From positions 16,863 through 80,862 of the forward strand of contig NZ_BANH01000043.1 of assembly GCF_000964465.1 (NCBI RefSeq): a stretch of 64,000 nt of DNA, written 5' to 3'. This stretch comes from Gluconobacter thailandicus F149-1 = NBRC 100600 (GTDB lineage Bacteria > Pseudomonadota > Alphaproteobacteria > Acetobacterales > Acetobacteraceae). The notes under the pieces were generated by a model that did not search any database, was not told the DNA's origin, and saw only the letters and a list, made by a program, of their open reading frames with translations. How positions within the stretch are numbered: the stretch's first letter is position 1; every line of letters starts with the position of its first letter. Below are positions 27,934 through 36,672 of the stretch, in pieces. The translations under genes and the position numbers were made by a program.

Positions 27934-28804
27934 TGGACGTCTCCTCCTCGCCAGCAAGCCACGCTTCACAGGAGGCTTTCGCCAGCGTCCGGACGCGTCC
28001 GATATAGGATGCGCGTTCAGAGACGGAAATCACGCCGCGGGCATCCAGAAGATTGAAATAATGGGAAGCCTTCAGGCACTGATCGAACGCAGGCTGTGCG
28101 ACGCCAGCTTCCGCCAAACGGATGGACTCTTTTTCCGCATTGTTGAAATGCGTGAGCAGCATCTGTGTATCGGCCAGTTCGAAGTTGTGACGGGAATAGT
28201 CACGCTCTGCCCGCAGGAACACGTCCCCATACTTCAGGCCCTTGCCGTTGAAGTCCAGGTCGTAAACGTTCTCGACGCCCTGAACATACATGGCCAGCCG
28301 TTCCAAACCGTAAGTCAGTTCGGTGGAAGGCATGACGGTCGGGATACCGCCAACCTGCTGGAAATAGGTGAACTGCGTGACTTCCATGCCATCACACCAG
28401 ACTTCCCAACCCAGACCCCAGGCGCCAATCGTCGGGTTTTCCCAGTCGTCTTCCACGAATCGGATATCGTGCTTTTCGGGATCAATCCCGATGGCGCGAT
28501 AGCTCTCCAGAAGCAGGTTCTGGCTCTCTTCCGGTGTTGGCTTCAGCAGGACCTGATACTGATAATAGTGCTGGAGGCGGTTCGGGTTCTCACCGTAACG
28601 ACCGTCGGACGGGCGCCGGCAGGGCTGCACATAGGCCGCAGCCCATGGCTTTGAGCCCAGGGCGCGCAGGGTCGTATGAGGGGAGAGCGTTCCGGCTCCG
28701 ACTTCTGTGTCATAGGGCTGCAGGATAGCGCAGCCCTTTTCAGACCAGAATTGATGAAGGCGCAGGATCAGGTCCTGAAAGCTGAGCGGCCGGGTCGCAG
28801 ACAA
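27926..28804 (-). CDS. glyQ: Glycyl-tRNA synthetase alpha subunit
   Basis: The catalytic alpha chain of heterotetrameric GlyRS that charges tRNA-Gly. The 292-residue protein shows the class II signatures [21 protein letters not shown] and [23 protein letters not shown], then [35 protein letters not shown] motifs. The start codon is TTG at 28804: GGAG lies nine bases before it and no ATG occurs upstream in frame. First gene of glyQ-glyS-nuclease/helicase. Confidence 0.97.
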   Translation of the reverse strand: MSATRPLSFQDLILRLHQFWSEKGCAILQPYDTEVGAGTLSPHTTLRALGSKPWAAAYVQPCRRPSDGRYGENPNRLQHYYQYQVLLKPTPEESQNLLLESYRAIGIDPEKHDIRFVEDDWENPTIGAWGLGWEVWCDGMEVTQFTYFQQVGGIPTVMPSTELTYGLERLAMYVQGVENVYDLDFNGKGLKYGDVFLRAERDYSRHNFELADTQMLLTHFNNAEKESIRLAEAGVAQPAFDQCLKASHYFNLLDARGVISVSERASYIGRVRTLAKASCEAWLAGEEETSNG

Positions 28805-28940
28805 TTCGATAGGCTCCGGTTGGCAAAATTGGCCGCTACCTTACAGCCTGAGGTCCATAACCGGAAGTGAGCGGGGCAAACGGACGGACAGTTCTTCGGA
28901 AAATCTCTTCTGGCCCTGTCGAATGATGCCGAACCAGTTT

Positions 28941-29555
28941 CTATTCCGGTTGCCACTTTCGGAACGCAGGAAGCTCTTCCGCCTGAGCGGCAAGGCGCAC
29001 AAGGGCCGGATACTCTGGTGCACGAATGACGTCCGAGATTTCATTTTGCGCGAACGTCCAGGCAATCGCAGTCGTTATGTCGGCCTGCGAGAGTGTGCCA
29101 AGCAGCCATTTGCCCTCCAGCACGGCGTAGCTTTTCTCAAGCTCGGCGAAGGCAATGCGGGCTTGTGCGGTAACGCGTTCCACCCAAGGAGCATATTGGC
29201 TCTCTATCGGGCGAAGTTTTGTTTCATAAACAAGTTGAACTGACTTATCTGCGGCCGCGAGAGCCAACCCCAATATGTAAAGCGCGCCTGTCCGCTCACT
29301 TTGGTCTTCCGGCATGAGGCGCTTCTCAGAGGGTAATCCATGTCCGAGATGATCGAGGATGAGTGTTGAGTCCATGAGAACTGTCCCGTCCTGCGTCACG
29401 ACGGTCGGGGCTTTCAGCATGGGGTTGATGTCGGCAAACGCGGCCTTATCCCGAAACACGGAAAGAGAAAGGTGCTCGAACGGGATATCCATCAGTGTCA
29501 GGGAGATGGCGACGCGCCGGACGTAAGGTGAGTCCAGCTTTCCGATCAGTTTCAT
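28941..29555 (-). CDS. Glutathione S-transferase family protein
   Basis: A 204-residue soluble protein with a thioredoxin-like N-terminal domain (MKLIGKLDSPYVRRVAISL, where Ser9 or Tyr11 could be the activating residue; NPMLKAPTVV with the cis-Pro; DSTLILDHLG for glutathione binding) and an all-helical C-terminal domain containing LSQADITTAIAW, the N-capping box motif of GSTs. It is divergent from the GlxA-type regulator, which may control it. Substrate unknown; many such GSTs detoxify electrophiles. Confidence 0.85.
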   Translation of the reverse strand: MKLIGKLDSPYVRRVAISLTLMDIPFEHLSLSVFRDKAAFADINPMLKAPTVVTQDGTVLMDSTLILDHLGHGLPSEKRLMPEDQSERTGALYILGLALAAADKSVQLVYETKLRPIESQYAPWVERVTAQARIAFAELEKSYAVLEGKWLLGTLSQADITTAIAWTFAQNEISDVIRAPEYPALVRLAAQAEELPAFRKWQPE

Positions 29556-29652
29556 TGGGGCTGCTCCGTTGAAAATGGAGCCGTTATCTTCTCGCTGCAG
29601 AGCGCCTGATGTAAGTGTCAGGAACGGTCATTTCCGATCCGATCCTGCCAGA

Positions 29653-30624
29653 ATGCTGTTGCCTGTGCCTGCATGTCCTCTTGTCGCCATTCTCGCTTAT
29701 GATGGGCTTTGTGCCTTCGAATTTGGCTGCGCCATAGAGGTCTTTGGCCTGAATCGACCGGAAGTCGGTGCGTACTGGTACCGCTGTGTCGTAGCGGGTC
29801 TGGAAGAGGGACCCCTTCGCGCGGGACCGCGACTGAGCGTCATGCCAGATGGTGATCTGTCGCTTCTGGATCAGGCGGACACGATTGTTGTTCCCGGCTG
29901 GCGGGGTGTGGATACGATTGTTCCGGAGGGACTGTTGCTTGCCTTGCGGCGGGCACATGCACGGGGGGCTCGTCTCGTTTCGATCTGTTCAGGCGTATTT
30001 GTTCTTGCGGCCACAGGTCTGCTTGATGGTCGTCGCGCCACGACCCACTGGCACCATACGGAGCATCTGGCCCGGAAATATCCGAACATTCTCGTGCAGC
30101 CGGATGTGCTTTACACGGAAGACGAAGGCCTGCTGACGTCCGCCGGAAGTGCTGCGGGGCTGGATCTCTGTCTGCATGTCGTGCGGCAGGATTTCGGGGC
30201 CAAAATCGCCAATCAGGTGGCGCGCAGGCTGGTCATCCCAGCGCATCGCGATGGAGGGCAGGCGCAGTTTGTTCCCCGACCGGTGGCAAAACGGCCTGGC
30301 CGTCGTCTGGGGACGCTGTTCGATGTGGTTCGCACCAGACTGGATGAGGATTGGCCGGTTGAACGGATGGCATTGGAAGCGGGGATGAGTGCGCGTGGAT
30401 TGCATCGCCACATCCGCGAAGCAACAGGAGTGACGCCGCTGGCATGGTTGCTGAATGAGCGAATCGCTCTTGCCCGGGAACTGCTGGAAACGACGCGTAA
30501 CCCCATTGCGGAAATCGCCCGTCTGAGCGGCTTTCGGTCAGAAGCTGGTTTTCGAAAGCAGTTTCGACATTTGAGTGGGCTCGCGGCGAGTGAATATCGC
30601 AGACGGTTTGATGCGGCGGGCTGA
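29653..30624 (+). CDS. GlxA/FtrA-type AraC-family transcriptional regulator
   Basis: The protein has an N-terminal DJ-1/PfpI-like (GATase1-like) sensor domain and a C-terminal AraC helix-turn-helix pair, the layout of FtrA and GlxA. The sensor starts VAILAYDGLCAFEFGCAIEV and has the nucleophile-elbow-like SICSGVFVLAATGLLDG, with Cys in ICSG, and TTHWHH. The DNA-binding part has MALEAGMSARGLHRHIREATG and IAEIARLSGFRSEAGFRKQFR. Open frame extends upstream to a TTG at 29569; the ATG at 29653 fits family N-termini best but lacks a strong ribosome-binding site. It lies 97 bases from a divergent GST gene, a likely target. Confidence 0.85.
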   Translation: MLLPVPACPLVAILAYDGLCAFEFGCAIEVFGLNRPEVGAYWYRCVVAGLEEGPLRAGPRLSVMPDGDLSLLDQADTIVVPGWRGVDTIVPEGLLLALRRAHARGARLVSICSGVFVLAATGLLDGRRATTHWHHTEHLARKYPNILVQPDVLYTEDEGLLTSAGSAAGLDLCLHVVRQDFGAKIANQVARRLVIPAHRDGGQAQFVPRPVAKRPGRRLGTLFDVVRTRLDEDWPVERMALEAGMSARGLHRHIREATGVTPLAWLLNERIALARELLETTRNPIAEIARLSGFRSEAGFRKQFRHLSGLAASEYRRRFDAAG

Positions 30625-30831
30625 AGACTGAAGGCAGCCATGAAACCAAAGATCAGACACGGTGTTTGACGGTACGAGACGCCTGTTGCTCAGCCCCTTG
30701 AACCGTCAGCTTCCGATAATCTGAATTTTGAGGCGCACCTGACGGGCAGCAGGTCGATCCCTTGTCGATTGAGCATCGGTGCCTCATATGATGAGGGAAC
30801 GTAACTTCTTCGTCTGGAAGGATCAGAGACG

Positions 30832-31572
30832 ATGAACAACGAAGAACGCGAAGTCATCTCCCGCTTCATCGCCCGCGTCGGCGGAGCGCAGCAGGGGAGT
30901 GGCTTCAGCCAGCAGCAGATGCCGGCTCTCCCCCCGATTGACCCGGAGGCTGACCGCTTCATTGCCGATAACTTCCAGAAATATCCGGAAGCCCGCTATC
31001 GCGTGACGCAGATGGCCGTTGTGCAGGAAGCCGCTCTGGCTCAGGCGCAGAACCGTATTCGCCAGCTTGAATTCCAACTCCAGCAGGCTCAACAGCAGCT
31101 TCAGCAGGCGCAGCAGAACCGCTCGTCCGGTAGCGGTGGCGGTCTGTTCGGTGGTTTGTTCGGCGGTGGGAACCGTCAGCAGGCCTCGCCCCCGCCTCCA
31201 GGATGGGGCGCACAGGCTGGTGCCATGCCGCCGCCGAACTATCAGCCTCAGCAGCAGTATGGTTACCCGCCGGGATATCAGCCGGGCATGTTCCAGCGTG
31301 GCGGAACGGGCTTCCTGGGTTCCGCGCTGACGACGGCTGCAGGCGTTGCCGGTGGCATGATGGCGGCTAACGCTCTCGAAGGCCTGTTCAGCGATCATCA
31401 TTCTGGTGGGGATGCTGGCGGTTTTGGCGGTGGAGAGACCATCATCAATAACAACTATGGTGATGCCGGGTCCGACCCGTTTGGTGGAGCTGGAACGGAC
31501 GCAGGTGGCGGCTTTTCCGACTCTGACTTCGGCGGTGGCGGAGACTTCGGTGGCGATGACGATATGTTCTGA
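30832..31572 (+). CDS. DUF2076 family protein, Gln- and Gly-rich
   Basis: A 246-residue protein matching the DUF2076 plan. It starts MNNEEREVISRFIARV, continues with PIDPEADRFIADNFQKYPEARYRVTQMAVVQEAAL, then a glutamine-rich coiled coil (roughly 60-95), a proline/tyrosine-rich linker, a hydrophobic glycine-rich stretch (FLGSALTTAAGVAGGMMAANALEGLF) and a Gly/Asp-rich acidic tail ending DDDMF. The hydrophobic stretch may touch a membrane. No signal peptide is present. The gene stands alone with a terminator behind it. Function in this family is not known. Confidence 0.8.
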   Translation: MNNEEREVISRFIARVGGAQQGSGFSQQQMPALPPIDPEADRFIADNFQKYPEARYRVTQMAVVQEAALAQAQNRIRQLEFQLQQAQQQLQQAQQNRSSGSGGGLFGGLFGGGNRQQASPPPPGWGAQAGAMPPPNYQPQQQYGYPPGYQPGMFQRGGTGFLGSALTTAAGVAGGMMAANALEGLFSDHHSGGDAGGFGGGETIINNNYGDAGSDPFGGAGTDAGGGFSDSDFGGGGDFGGDDDMF

Positions 31573-31610
31573 CAGGCTGCCCCGCTTCGCCTGATACTGA
31601 AGATTTTCAG

Positions 31611-31643
31611 AAAGCCCGTCTGGTGTCGTCCGGCGGGTTTTTT
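31611..31643 (+). terminator. Intrinsic terminator of the DUF2076 gene
   Basis: CCCGTC (31615-31620) pairs with GGCGGG (31632-31637), one pair being a G-U wobble, and is followed by TTTTTT. It lies about 40 bases after the stop. Confidence 0.7.
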
Positions 31644-31734
31644 GTTGTTTGCTCGCCAGAACGCGTATGATGCGTTGGTTTTTGTAACGTGATTTTCCGT
31701 TTCCCCGGATATTTCAATTTTCAAGGGTTTCCCG

Positions 31735-33258
31735 ATGAGCACCCATGACTTCCGCGACCTGGTAGCCTTCAAGGATCTTGAGGATGGGCAGATCACGTCT
31801 TTTTCCATCAATGGAACATCCGTTGTGCTGGTGAAGGATGGGGAAGACGTTCATGCGCTGGGTGGCAAATGTCCGCACAAGGAAGCGCCGATGGAGCAGG
31901 GGGCATTCTGCCGGACTGAAAAAGGCAGCGTGCTGGTCTGCCCCTGGCACAAGGCCGTTTTCGATGCTGTGGATGGGAGCCTTGTCGAGCCGCTCGCACT
32001 TGAGCCGTTGCCGCGTTACCCCGTGGAAATCGTTGACGGCCGCGTTCTGGTGGGCGCGGAACCGATGAAACGGGACGCTCCTGCTTCCCGGCAGGAAGAC
32101 GAGAGCGTTCTGATTCTGGGGGCAGGTGCAGCCGGTATCATGGCGGCCGTGACACTTCGGCAGGAAGGGTTTTCCGGCAAGATTACGATGGTCACGGAGG
32201 AGAAACATCGCCCCTATGACCGCACGGCGCTGAGCAAGACGGTTTTGCTGAGTGAGCCTGAGAAAGCACATGCGCCCTCTCTGCGAAGTGAGTCCTTTTA
32301 TGGTCAGAACCGGATCCGCGTGAAACATGCCACGATCCAGTCTTTCAATCCGGCAACGAAGACGGCGATGCTCTCTGATGGCACCACTTTGACGGCCGAC
32401 CATGTTCTCATTGCAACGGGTAGCCGTTCCCGGTCCTTGGGAATTCCCGGAGCTGATCTGAAGCGGGTCTTCACGCTTCACCGGGAGAAGGATGCGGAAG
32501 AGATTGCCCGTGTGATTGATCCCGATCAGGCCGTTACCATCATCGGAGGTGGATTCATCGGTCTGGAAGTGGCGTCCTGCTTACGTCAGCGCGGGGTAGG
32601 GGTAACGATCATCGCCGATACGGATGTGCCGATGGAAAAGCATTTCGGTCGGGAAGTCGGAACGCGTTTGCGGCAGTTGCACGAAGAAAATGGTGTGGCG
32701 TTTATATCAGACGTGAAGGTCGCGAAAATTTACGGCGATAAAAAAGCTGAAGGTGTTGAACTGGAAGACGGCATGAGGCTGCCGGCGTCTTTCGTTCTGG
32801 CGGGCGTGGGTGTGACGCCGGTAACGGATTATATTGATGGTCTGGATCGGGATGAAGATGGCGCAATTGTCGTCGATCACCTGATGCGTGCAGCGCCCGG
32901 CGTTTATGCGGCTGGCGATGCTTCGGCGATCCTTCGTGATGGTAAGCCAAGGCGAATCGAGCACTGGCGTCATGCTCAGGTACAGGGGCGCATTGCGGCT
33001 CTCACCATGATGGGACATGAGACCACCCATTTACCGACGCCCTGGTTCTGGACCCAACAGTTCGGCAAGAAGATCGAACTGCTCGGCTGGGGGGAGAGCT
33101 TCGACAACGTCAGCCTTGAGGGGGATATCAAGGGCTTCAGCTTCCTTGCAACATATCTCAAGGACGGAAAGCCGGTTGCGGTGGCCGGGGCGGGTCACGC
33201 GTATGACATGGCCAGAGCCGCCGTCGATTTTGAAGGATTTGTGCAGGAAAAGGTCTGA
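31735..33258 (+). CDS. Rieske-type ferredoxin/FAD-dependent oxidoreductase (AIF-like)
   Basis: A 507-residue fusion. Residues 1-105 are a Rieske [2Fe-2S] domain with CPH (Cys46, His48) and CPWH (Cys69, His72). From about 120 a pyridine-nucleotide-disulfide-type flavoprotein follows: ILGAGAAGIMAA (FAD), YDRTALSK, ATGSRSRSLGIPG, IIGGGFIGLEVAS (NADH) and YAAGDASAI. This is the layout of AIFM3-like proteins and of ferredoxin reductases joined to their own ferredoxin. It probably moves electrons from NAD(P)H through FAD to the cluster; the final acceptor is unknown. No oxygenase gene is near. Confidence 0.88.
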   Translation: MSTHDFRDLVAFKDLEDGQITSFSINGTSVVLVKDGEDVHALGGKCPHKEAPMEQGAFCRTEKGSVLVCPWHKAVFDAVDGSLVEPLALEPLPRYPVEIVDGRVLVGAEPMKRDAPASRQEDESVLILGAGAAGIMAAVTLRQEGFSGKITMVTEEKHRPYDRTALSKTVLLSEPEKAHAPSLRSESFYGQNRIRVKHATIQSFNPATKTAMLSDGTTLTADHVLIATGSRSRSLGIPGADLKRVFTLHREKDAEEIARVIDPDQAVTIIGGGFIGLEVASCLRQRGVGVTIIADTDVPMEKHFGREVGTRLRQLHEENGVAFISDVKVAKIYGDKKAEGVELEDGMRLPASFVLAGVGVTPVTDYIDGLDRDEDGAIVVDHLMRAAPGVYAAGDASAILRDGKPRRIEHWRHAQVQGRIAALTMMGHETTHLPTPWFWTQQFGKKIELLGWGESFDNVSLEGDIKGFSFLATYLKDGKPVAVAGAGHAYDMARAAVDFEGFVQEKV

Positions 33259-33339
33259 ACCGCGCACGAAGCTTGACATGAGCGGGCCGTCCCGGCTTCC
33301 TGCGCCCACTTATCCGCCAGGACGTTGAAGAGGCCCGAC

Positions 33340-35136
33340 ATGCATCCATACCGCACCCATGACTGTAGTGCCCTGCGTGAGCAGGACGCTGGACAGACCG
33401 TCCGCCTGTCTGGCTGGGTGCACAGCAAGCGCGACCATGGTGGCCTGCTGTTCATCGATCTGCGTGACCATTATGGCGTTACGCAGGTTGTTATCCCGGC
33501 TGGCACGGACCTGCTGGAAAAGGCCGAGCGCCTTCGTGTCGAGAGCGTCATCACTGTGACCGGCAAGGTTGTGGTTCGTCAGGGTTCCCAACGGAACCCG
33601 AACCTGCCGACGGGTGACATCGAAGTTCTTGCTGAAGAGCTGGAAGTCCGTTCCAACGCGGCTGTTCTACCGTTTCAGGTGGCGGGTCAGGAGAACTATC
33701 CTGAAGAACTGCGCCTGAAATACCGTTACATCGACCTCCGTCGCGAGAAGATGCACCAGAACATCATGCTGCGCAGCCGGGTCATTACCAGTCTGCGCCA
33801 GCGGATGATCGAGCAGGGCTTTACGGAATTCCAGACTCCGATCCTGACGGCGTCTTCCCCGGAAGGCGCGCGTGACTTTCTCGTGCCGGCACGTCTGCAT
33901 CCGGGCAAGTTCTATGCGCTTCCGCAGGCCCCGCAGCAGTTCAAGCAGCTTGCGATGGTGGCGGGTTTTGACCGCTACTTCCAGATTGCTCCGTGCTTCC
34001 GCGATGAAGCTTCCCGCGCTGACCGTAGCCCGGGCGAGTTCTATCAGCTCGACTTCGAGATGTCCTTCGTCACGCAGGAAGATGTCTTCACGGTTCTGGA
34101 GCCGGTTCTGGCTGGCGTCTTCAACGAATTCACGCCGGAAGGCTGGAAGATCACGGACGGCGCATTCCCGCGTATTCCCTATGCTGATGCCATGCGCGAT
34201 TATGGCTCCGACAAGCCGGATCTGCGTAACCCGCTGATCATCAGGGACGTGACGGACGCCTTCCGGGATTCCGGTTTCGGTCTGTTCGCCAAGATTGCGG
34301 CTTCCGGTGGTCAGATCCGTGCAATTCCGGCACCGGGTGCAGGCGATCGTCCGCGCGGTTTCTTTGACAAGCTGAACACCTGGGCTCGTGAAAGCGGCGC
34401 AGGCGGTCTGGGCTACATCATCTTTGAGACAGAAGGCGGCAAGGGCCCGATTGCCAAGAACCTTGAAGCTGAGCGCGTCGAGAGCATCCGTGAGATCTGT
34501 GGCCTGAAGGCTGGCGATGCCGTGTTCTTTGCTGCCGGCAAGGGTGACGAAGTTGCCAAGTTCTCCGGCGTTGTCCGCACCAAGGTGGCAACGGAGCTGG
34601 ATCTGATCGAGAAGAACGCTTTCCGGTTCTGCTGGGTTGTGGACTTCCCGATGTTTGAGCTCAACGAAGAGACGGGCAAGGTGGACTTCTCCCACAATCC
34701 GTTCTCCATGCCGCAGGGTGGTCTGGAAGCGCTGAACACGCAGGACCCGCTGACGATCAACGCCTACCAGTACGACATCGTCTGCAACGGCGTGGAGCTG
34801 TCCTCCGGCGCAATCCGGAACCATCTGCCGGAAGTTATGCTGCGCGCCTTCGAGATCGCAGGATATGGCCCGGAAGTTGTAGAAGAGCGCTTCGGTGGCA
34901 TGCTGAACGCCTTCCGTTACGGCGCTCCGCCGCATGGTGGTGCCGCTCCGGGTGTGGACCGTATCGTGATGCTGCTGGCTGATGAGCCGAACATCCGTGA
35001 GGTCATTCTTTTCCCGCTGAACCAGAGCGGCGAAGACCTGATGATGGAAGCTCCGGCCCCGGTTGAGCCTGCGCGTCTGAAGGAACTGCATCTGGCGCTG
35101 GATCTGCCGAAGCCAAAGCCAGCCGTCACGAAGTAA
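33340..35136 (+). CDS. aspS: Aspartyl-tRNA synthetase, probably non-discriminating
   Basis: The 598-residue class II synthetase has an OB-fold anticodon domain ([20 protein letters not shown]), the catalytic core ([15 protein letters not shown]-like [40 protein letters not shown]), the bacterial insertion domain and motif 3 ([14 protein letters not shown]). His28 in GWVH is the residue linked in Pseudomonas AspRS to charging of both tRNA-Asp and tRNA-Asn, so this enzyme may also make Asp-tRNA-Asn for GatCAB. GAAGAGG precedes the ATG at 33340; a TTG at 33325 is not favoured. Confidence 0.96.
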   Translation: MHPYRTHDCSALREQDAGQTVRLSGWVHSKRDHGGLLFIDLRDHYGVTQVVIPAGTDLLEKAERLRVESVITVTGKVVVRQGSQRNPNLPTGDIEVLAEELEVRSNAAVLPFQVAGQENYPEELRLKYRYIDLRREKMHQNIMLRSRVITSLRQRMIEQGFTEFQTPILTASSPEGARDFLVPARLHPGKFYALPQAPQQFKQLAMVAGFDRYFQIAPCFRDEASRADRSPGEFYQLDFEMSFVTQEDVFTVLEPVLAGVFNEFTPEGWKITDGAFPRIPYADAMRDYGSDKPDLRNPLIIRDVTDAFRDSGFGLFAKIAASGGQIRAIPAPGAGDRPRGFFDKLNTWARESGAGGLGYIIFETEGGKGPIAKNLEAERVESIREICGLKAGDAVFFAAGKGDEVAKFSGVVRTKVATELDLIEKNAFRFCWVVDFPMFELNEETGKVDFSHNPFSMPQGGLEALNTQDPLTINAYQYDIVCNGVELSSGAIRNHLPEVMLRAFEIAGYGPEVVEERFGGMLNAFRYGAPPHGGAAPGVDRIVMLLADEPNIREVILFPLNQSGEDLMMEAPAPVEPARLKELHLALDLPKPKPAVTK

Positions 35137-35160
35137 CGTATTCTGGCCTGACGTCTGAAG

Positions 35161-35194
35161 AAGCCGGTACTCCTGAAGGGGTACCGGCTTTTCT
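35161..35194 (+). terminator. Strong intrinsic terminator of aspS
   Basis: AAGCCGGTACTCC (35161-35173) pairs with GGGGTACCGGCTT (35178-35190) around a TGAA tetraloop, with one wobble pair, and TTCTTTT follows. Confidence 0.9.
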
Positions 35195-35271
35195 TTTGTC
35201 TGCTCTCCGAAAAACGCAAGAACATCATGATAGTCTGCCCCTCCGGTTCAAATTCGGAAGGTGTGTTGTCT

Positions 35272-35916
35272 ATGCCGGTTCGCCCGACCGTCCCTCTTGG
35301 AAGACGCCTGTATCTGGGTGCTGAGTTCCTGACGCTTCACGGCGGTGGTCCGTTGCTTATTCTGTTCGTTCGTCGGGCCGGGCTGTTATTTGGTCTGCTC
35401 TGGATTGCGGCGCTACTGGCTTTCCTGTCTCTCAGGCATCAGAAGTCAGAGGTTCAGGATTTCTCGGGAGAAGTGCGCAGAATTTCGCTGCGCTTTGCCG
35501 TACTCGCTCCGCTGATTATACTGCTGACATGGTGGGTCTGGCCGGATGTATTTCTGAGCCTGCCGAAACAAAGGCCCCTGTTCTGGCTGCTTGTCATGGT
35601 ACTTTATCCCATTCTTTCCGTCTGGCCGCAGGAAGTTCTGTATCGGGCGTTCCTGTTTTCCCGGTACGACTCTCTTTTCCGTCTTGCACCAGTGACGATC
35701 GGGGCCAGTGCCGTGGCATTCGGTTTTGCGCATATTCTGTTTCTGAACTGGATTGCCGTGGGCATGACGCTCGTGGGGGGAGCTCTATTTGCCAGCGATT
35801 ACAGTCGGCATCGCTCGCTCACCCTGACCTGTTTTGAACACAGCCTTTATGGATGTCTCATTTTCACGGTGGGATTAGGGCGGTTTTTCTACACGGGTGC
35901 TGCATGGCATTCGTGA
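35272..35916 (+). CDS. CPBP family intramembrane metalloprotease
   Basis: A 214-residue membrane protein with about six hydrophobic segments. The CPBP (Rce1-like) glutamate protease motifs are present in the variant form: PQEVLYR (Glu121, Arg125) in place of EExxxR, FAHILF (His154) and EHSLYG (His190). Such proteases cleave membrane proteins or prenylated or leader peptides; targets here are unknown. GGAAGG lies ten bases before the ATG at 35272; an earlier ATG at 35227 is possible. Followed by a long non-coding stretch. Confidence 0.8.
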   Translation: MPVRPTVPLGRRLYLGAEFLTLHGGGPLLILFVRRAGLLFGLLWIAALLAFLSLRHQKSEVQDFSGEVRRISLRFAVLAPLIILLTWWVWPDVFLSLPKQRPLFWLLVMVLYPILSVWPQEVLYRAFLFSRYDSLFRLAPVTIGASAVAFGFAHILFLNWIAVGMTLVGGALFASDYSRHRSLTLTCFEHSLYGCLIFTVGLGRFFYTGAAWHS

Positions 35917-36339
35917 TCAATGGAAATCTTATGATTCCATAATGTCTATATTGAACATGAAGAACGCCCCGTATCGCTAAGAGCAAGGTTTCAGGGAGAG
36001 CCGATACTCTCCTGACCGCTGACCCTTGCGGCAGACTGGATGTTCGCCCCTGACCTGATCTCGGGAGAGGTGCAGCGTTGCCTGCCGGACTGGTCCCTGT
36101 GGAGTTCTGGCTTCTTTTTCCTGCGGGACGGATGATGAGGGCCAAGGTGCGTGCCATGGCAGATTTTGTCACCGAGATTGCCCAATCATGTCTTCAGGTC
36201 CTGATCTGACCGTCTGAACCGGGGCGTGTTACAGAGCGCAGCACGGAAACTTTTTTTTGCCACAGAGCCGCCCGATCACCGCCTTGTGAGGTCCGCACAG
36301 TCTGCGTCTTCATACCGCTCGTGAAAGGAGTAAGACGCT
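35917..36339 (+). ncRNA. Non-coding stretch, candidate structured RNA (about 35950-36258)
   Basis: No credible gene is found in these 423 bases. The plus strand shows nested complementary blocks. GACCTG (36052-36057) pairs with CAGGTC (36195-36200), and ATCTCGG (36058-36064) with CCGAGAT (36172-36178). CTGCC (36082-36086) pairs with GGCAG (36158-36162), and GTCCC (36093-36097) with GGGAC (36125-36129). Together they could form one long irregular rod. Two local hairpins precede it: TCAGGGAGAG/CTCTCCTGA (35991-36015) and CCGC/GCGG (36016-36031). A weak stem CGTGTT/AGCACG (36225-36245) followed by eight T (36251-36258) could terminate it. The rod shape recalls 6S RNA in outline, but I cannot match any known family. 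No promoter is clear. Confidence 0.35.
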
Positions 36340-36636
36340 ATGCTGAAATATCTGTCGGGCTTGCTCGCGGTTTCTGCGTTTTTTGCGGCCATCATGGCAT
36401 TGCCGCCCGTCAGTGGGACGGCACATGCCCAGTTTGTGCCTTATGAGGGGCCATACCGTCAGATGCCACCTCCGCCGCCTCATCCGCGTCGGGAACCCGT
36501 GCCACCTTACAGGTATGGCATGCGTTGGGAGCGGGGGCACTGGCAGTGGGTCGGGAACGGCTATCGCTGGATTCCGGGGCACATGGTCCGTATTCGGCCT
36601 GTTCGGCCGCAGCCCGCCCCGTTTTACCCTCGATAG
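36340..36636 (+). CDS. Small secreted protein with a YxWxPGH motif
   Basis: A 98-residue exported protein. The signal peptide runs to about AHAQF. The mature part is rich in Pro, Arg, Tyr and Trp and has RGHWQWVGNGYRWIPGHM, the W-x-W-x-x-x-x-x-W-x-P-G-H/W unit found in YXWXP-repeat proteins of alphaproteobacterial envelopes. AAGGAG precedes the ATG. It follows the candidate RNA region and ends in a strong terminator. Function unknown. Confidence 0.75.
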   Translation: MLKYLSGLLAVSAFFAAIMALPPVSGTAHAQFVPYEGPYRQMPPPPPHPRREPVPPYRYGMRWERGHWQWVGNGYRWIPGHMVRIRPVRPQPAPFYPR

Positions 36637-36643
36637 ACGCTGG

Positions 36644-36672
36644 AAGGCCGCTACGATCGAGCGGCCTTTTTT
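36644..36672. terminator. Intrinsic terminator between convergent genes
   Basis: AAGGCCGCT (36644-36652) pairs with AGCGGCCTT (36660-36668) around a 7-base loop; T continues to 36672, where it meets the stop codon of xthA. Confidence 0.88.

Noticed and set aside
35240..35262. A tRNA T-arm-like stretch (GGTTCAAATTC with flanking pairs)
   Set aside because: No matching acceptor, D or anticodon arms upstream; the region is the aspS terminator and a coding start.
35991..36015. GGAGAG...CTCTC pattern recalling a glycine riboswitch
   Set aside because: The conserved core bases between the stems are absent and no glycine gene follows.
36000..36060. Resemblance to a TPP riboswitch (CCTGATCT-like and ACCCTT-like pieces)
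   Set aside because: The pieces are in the wrong order and spacing and the downstream gene has no thiamine link.
35991..36185. A 64-codon minus-strand frame in the candidate RNA region
   Set aside because: Composition is not protein-like and there is no ribosome-binding site; the nested pairing explains the region better.
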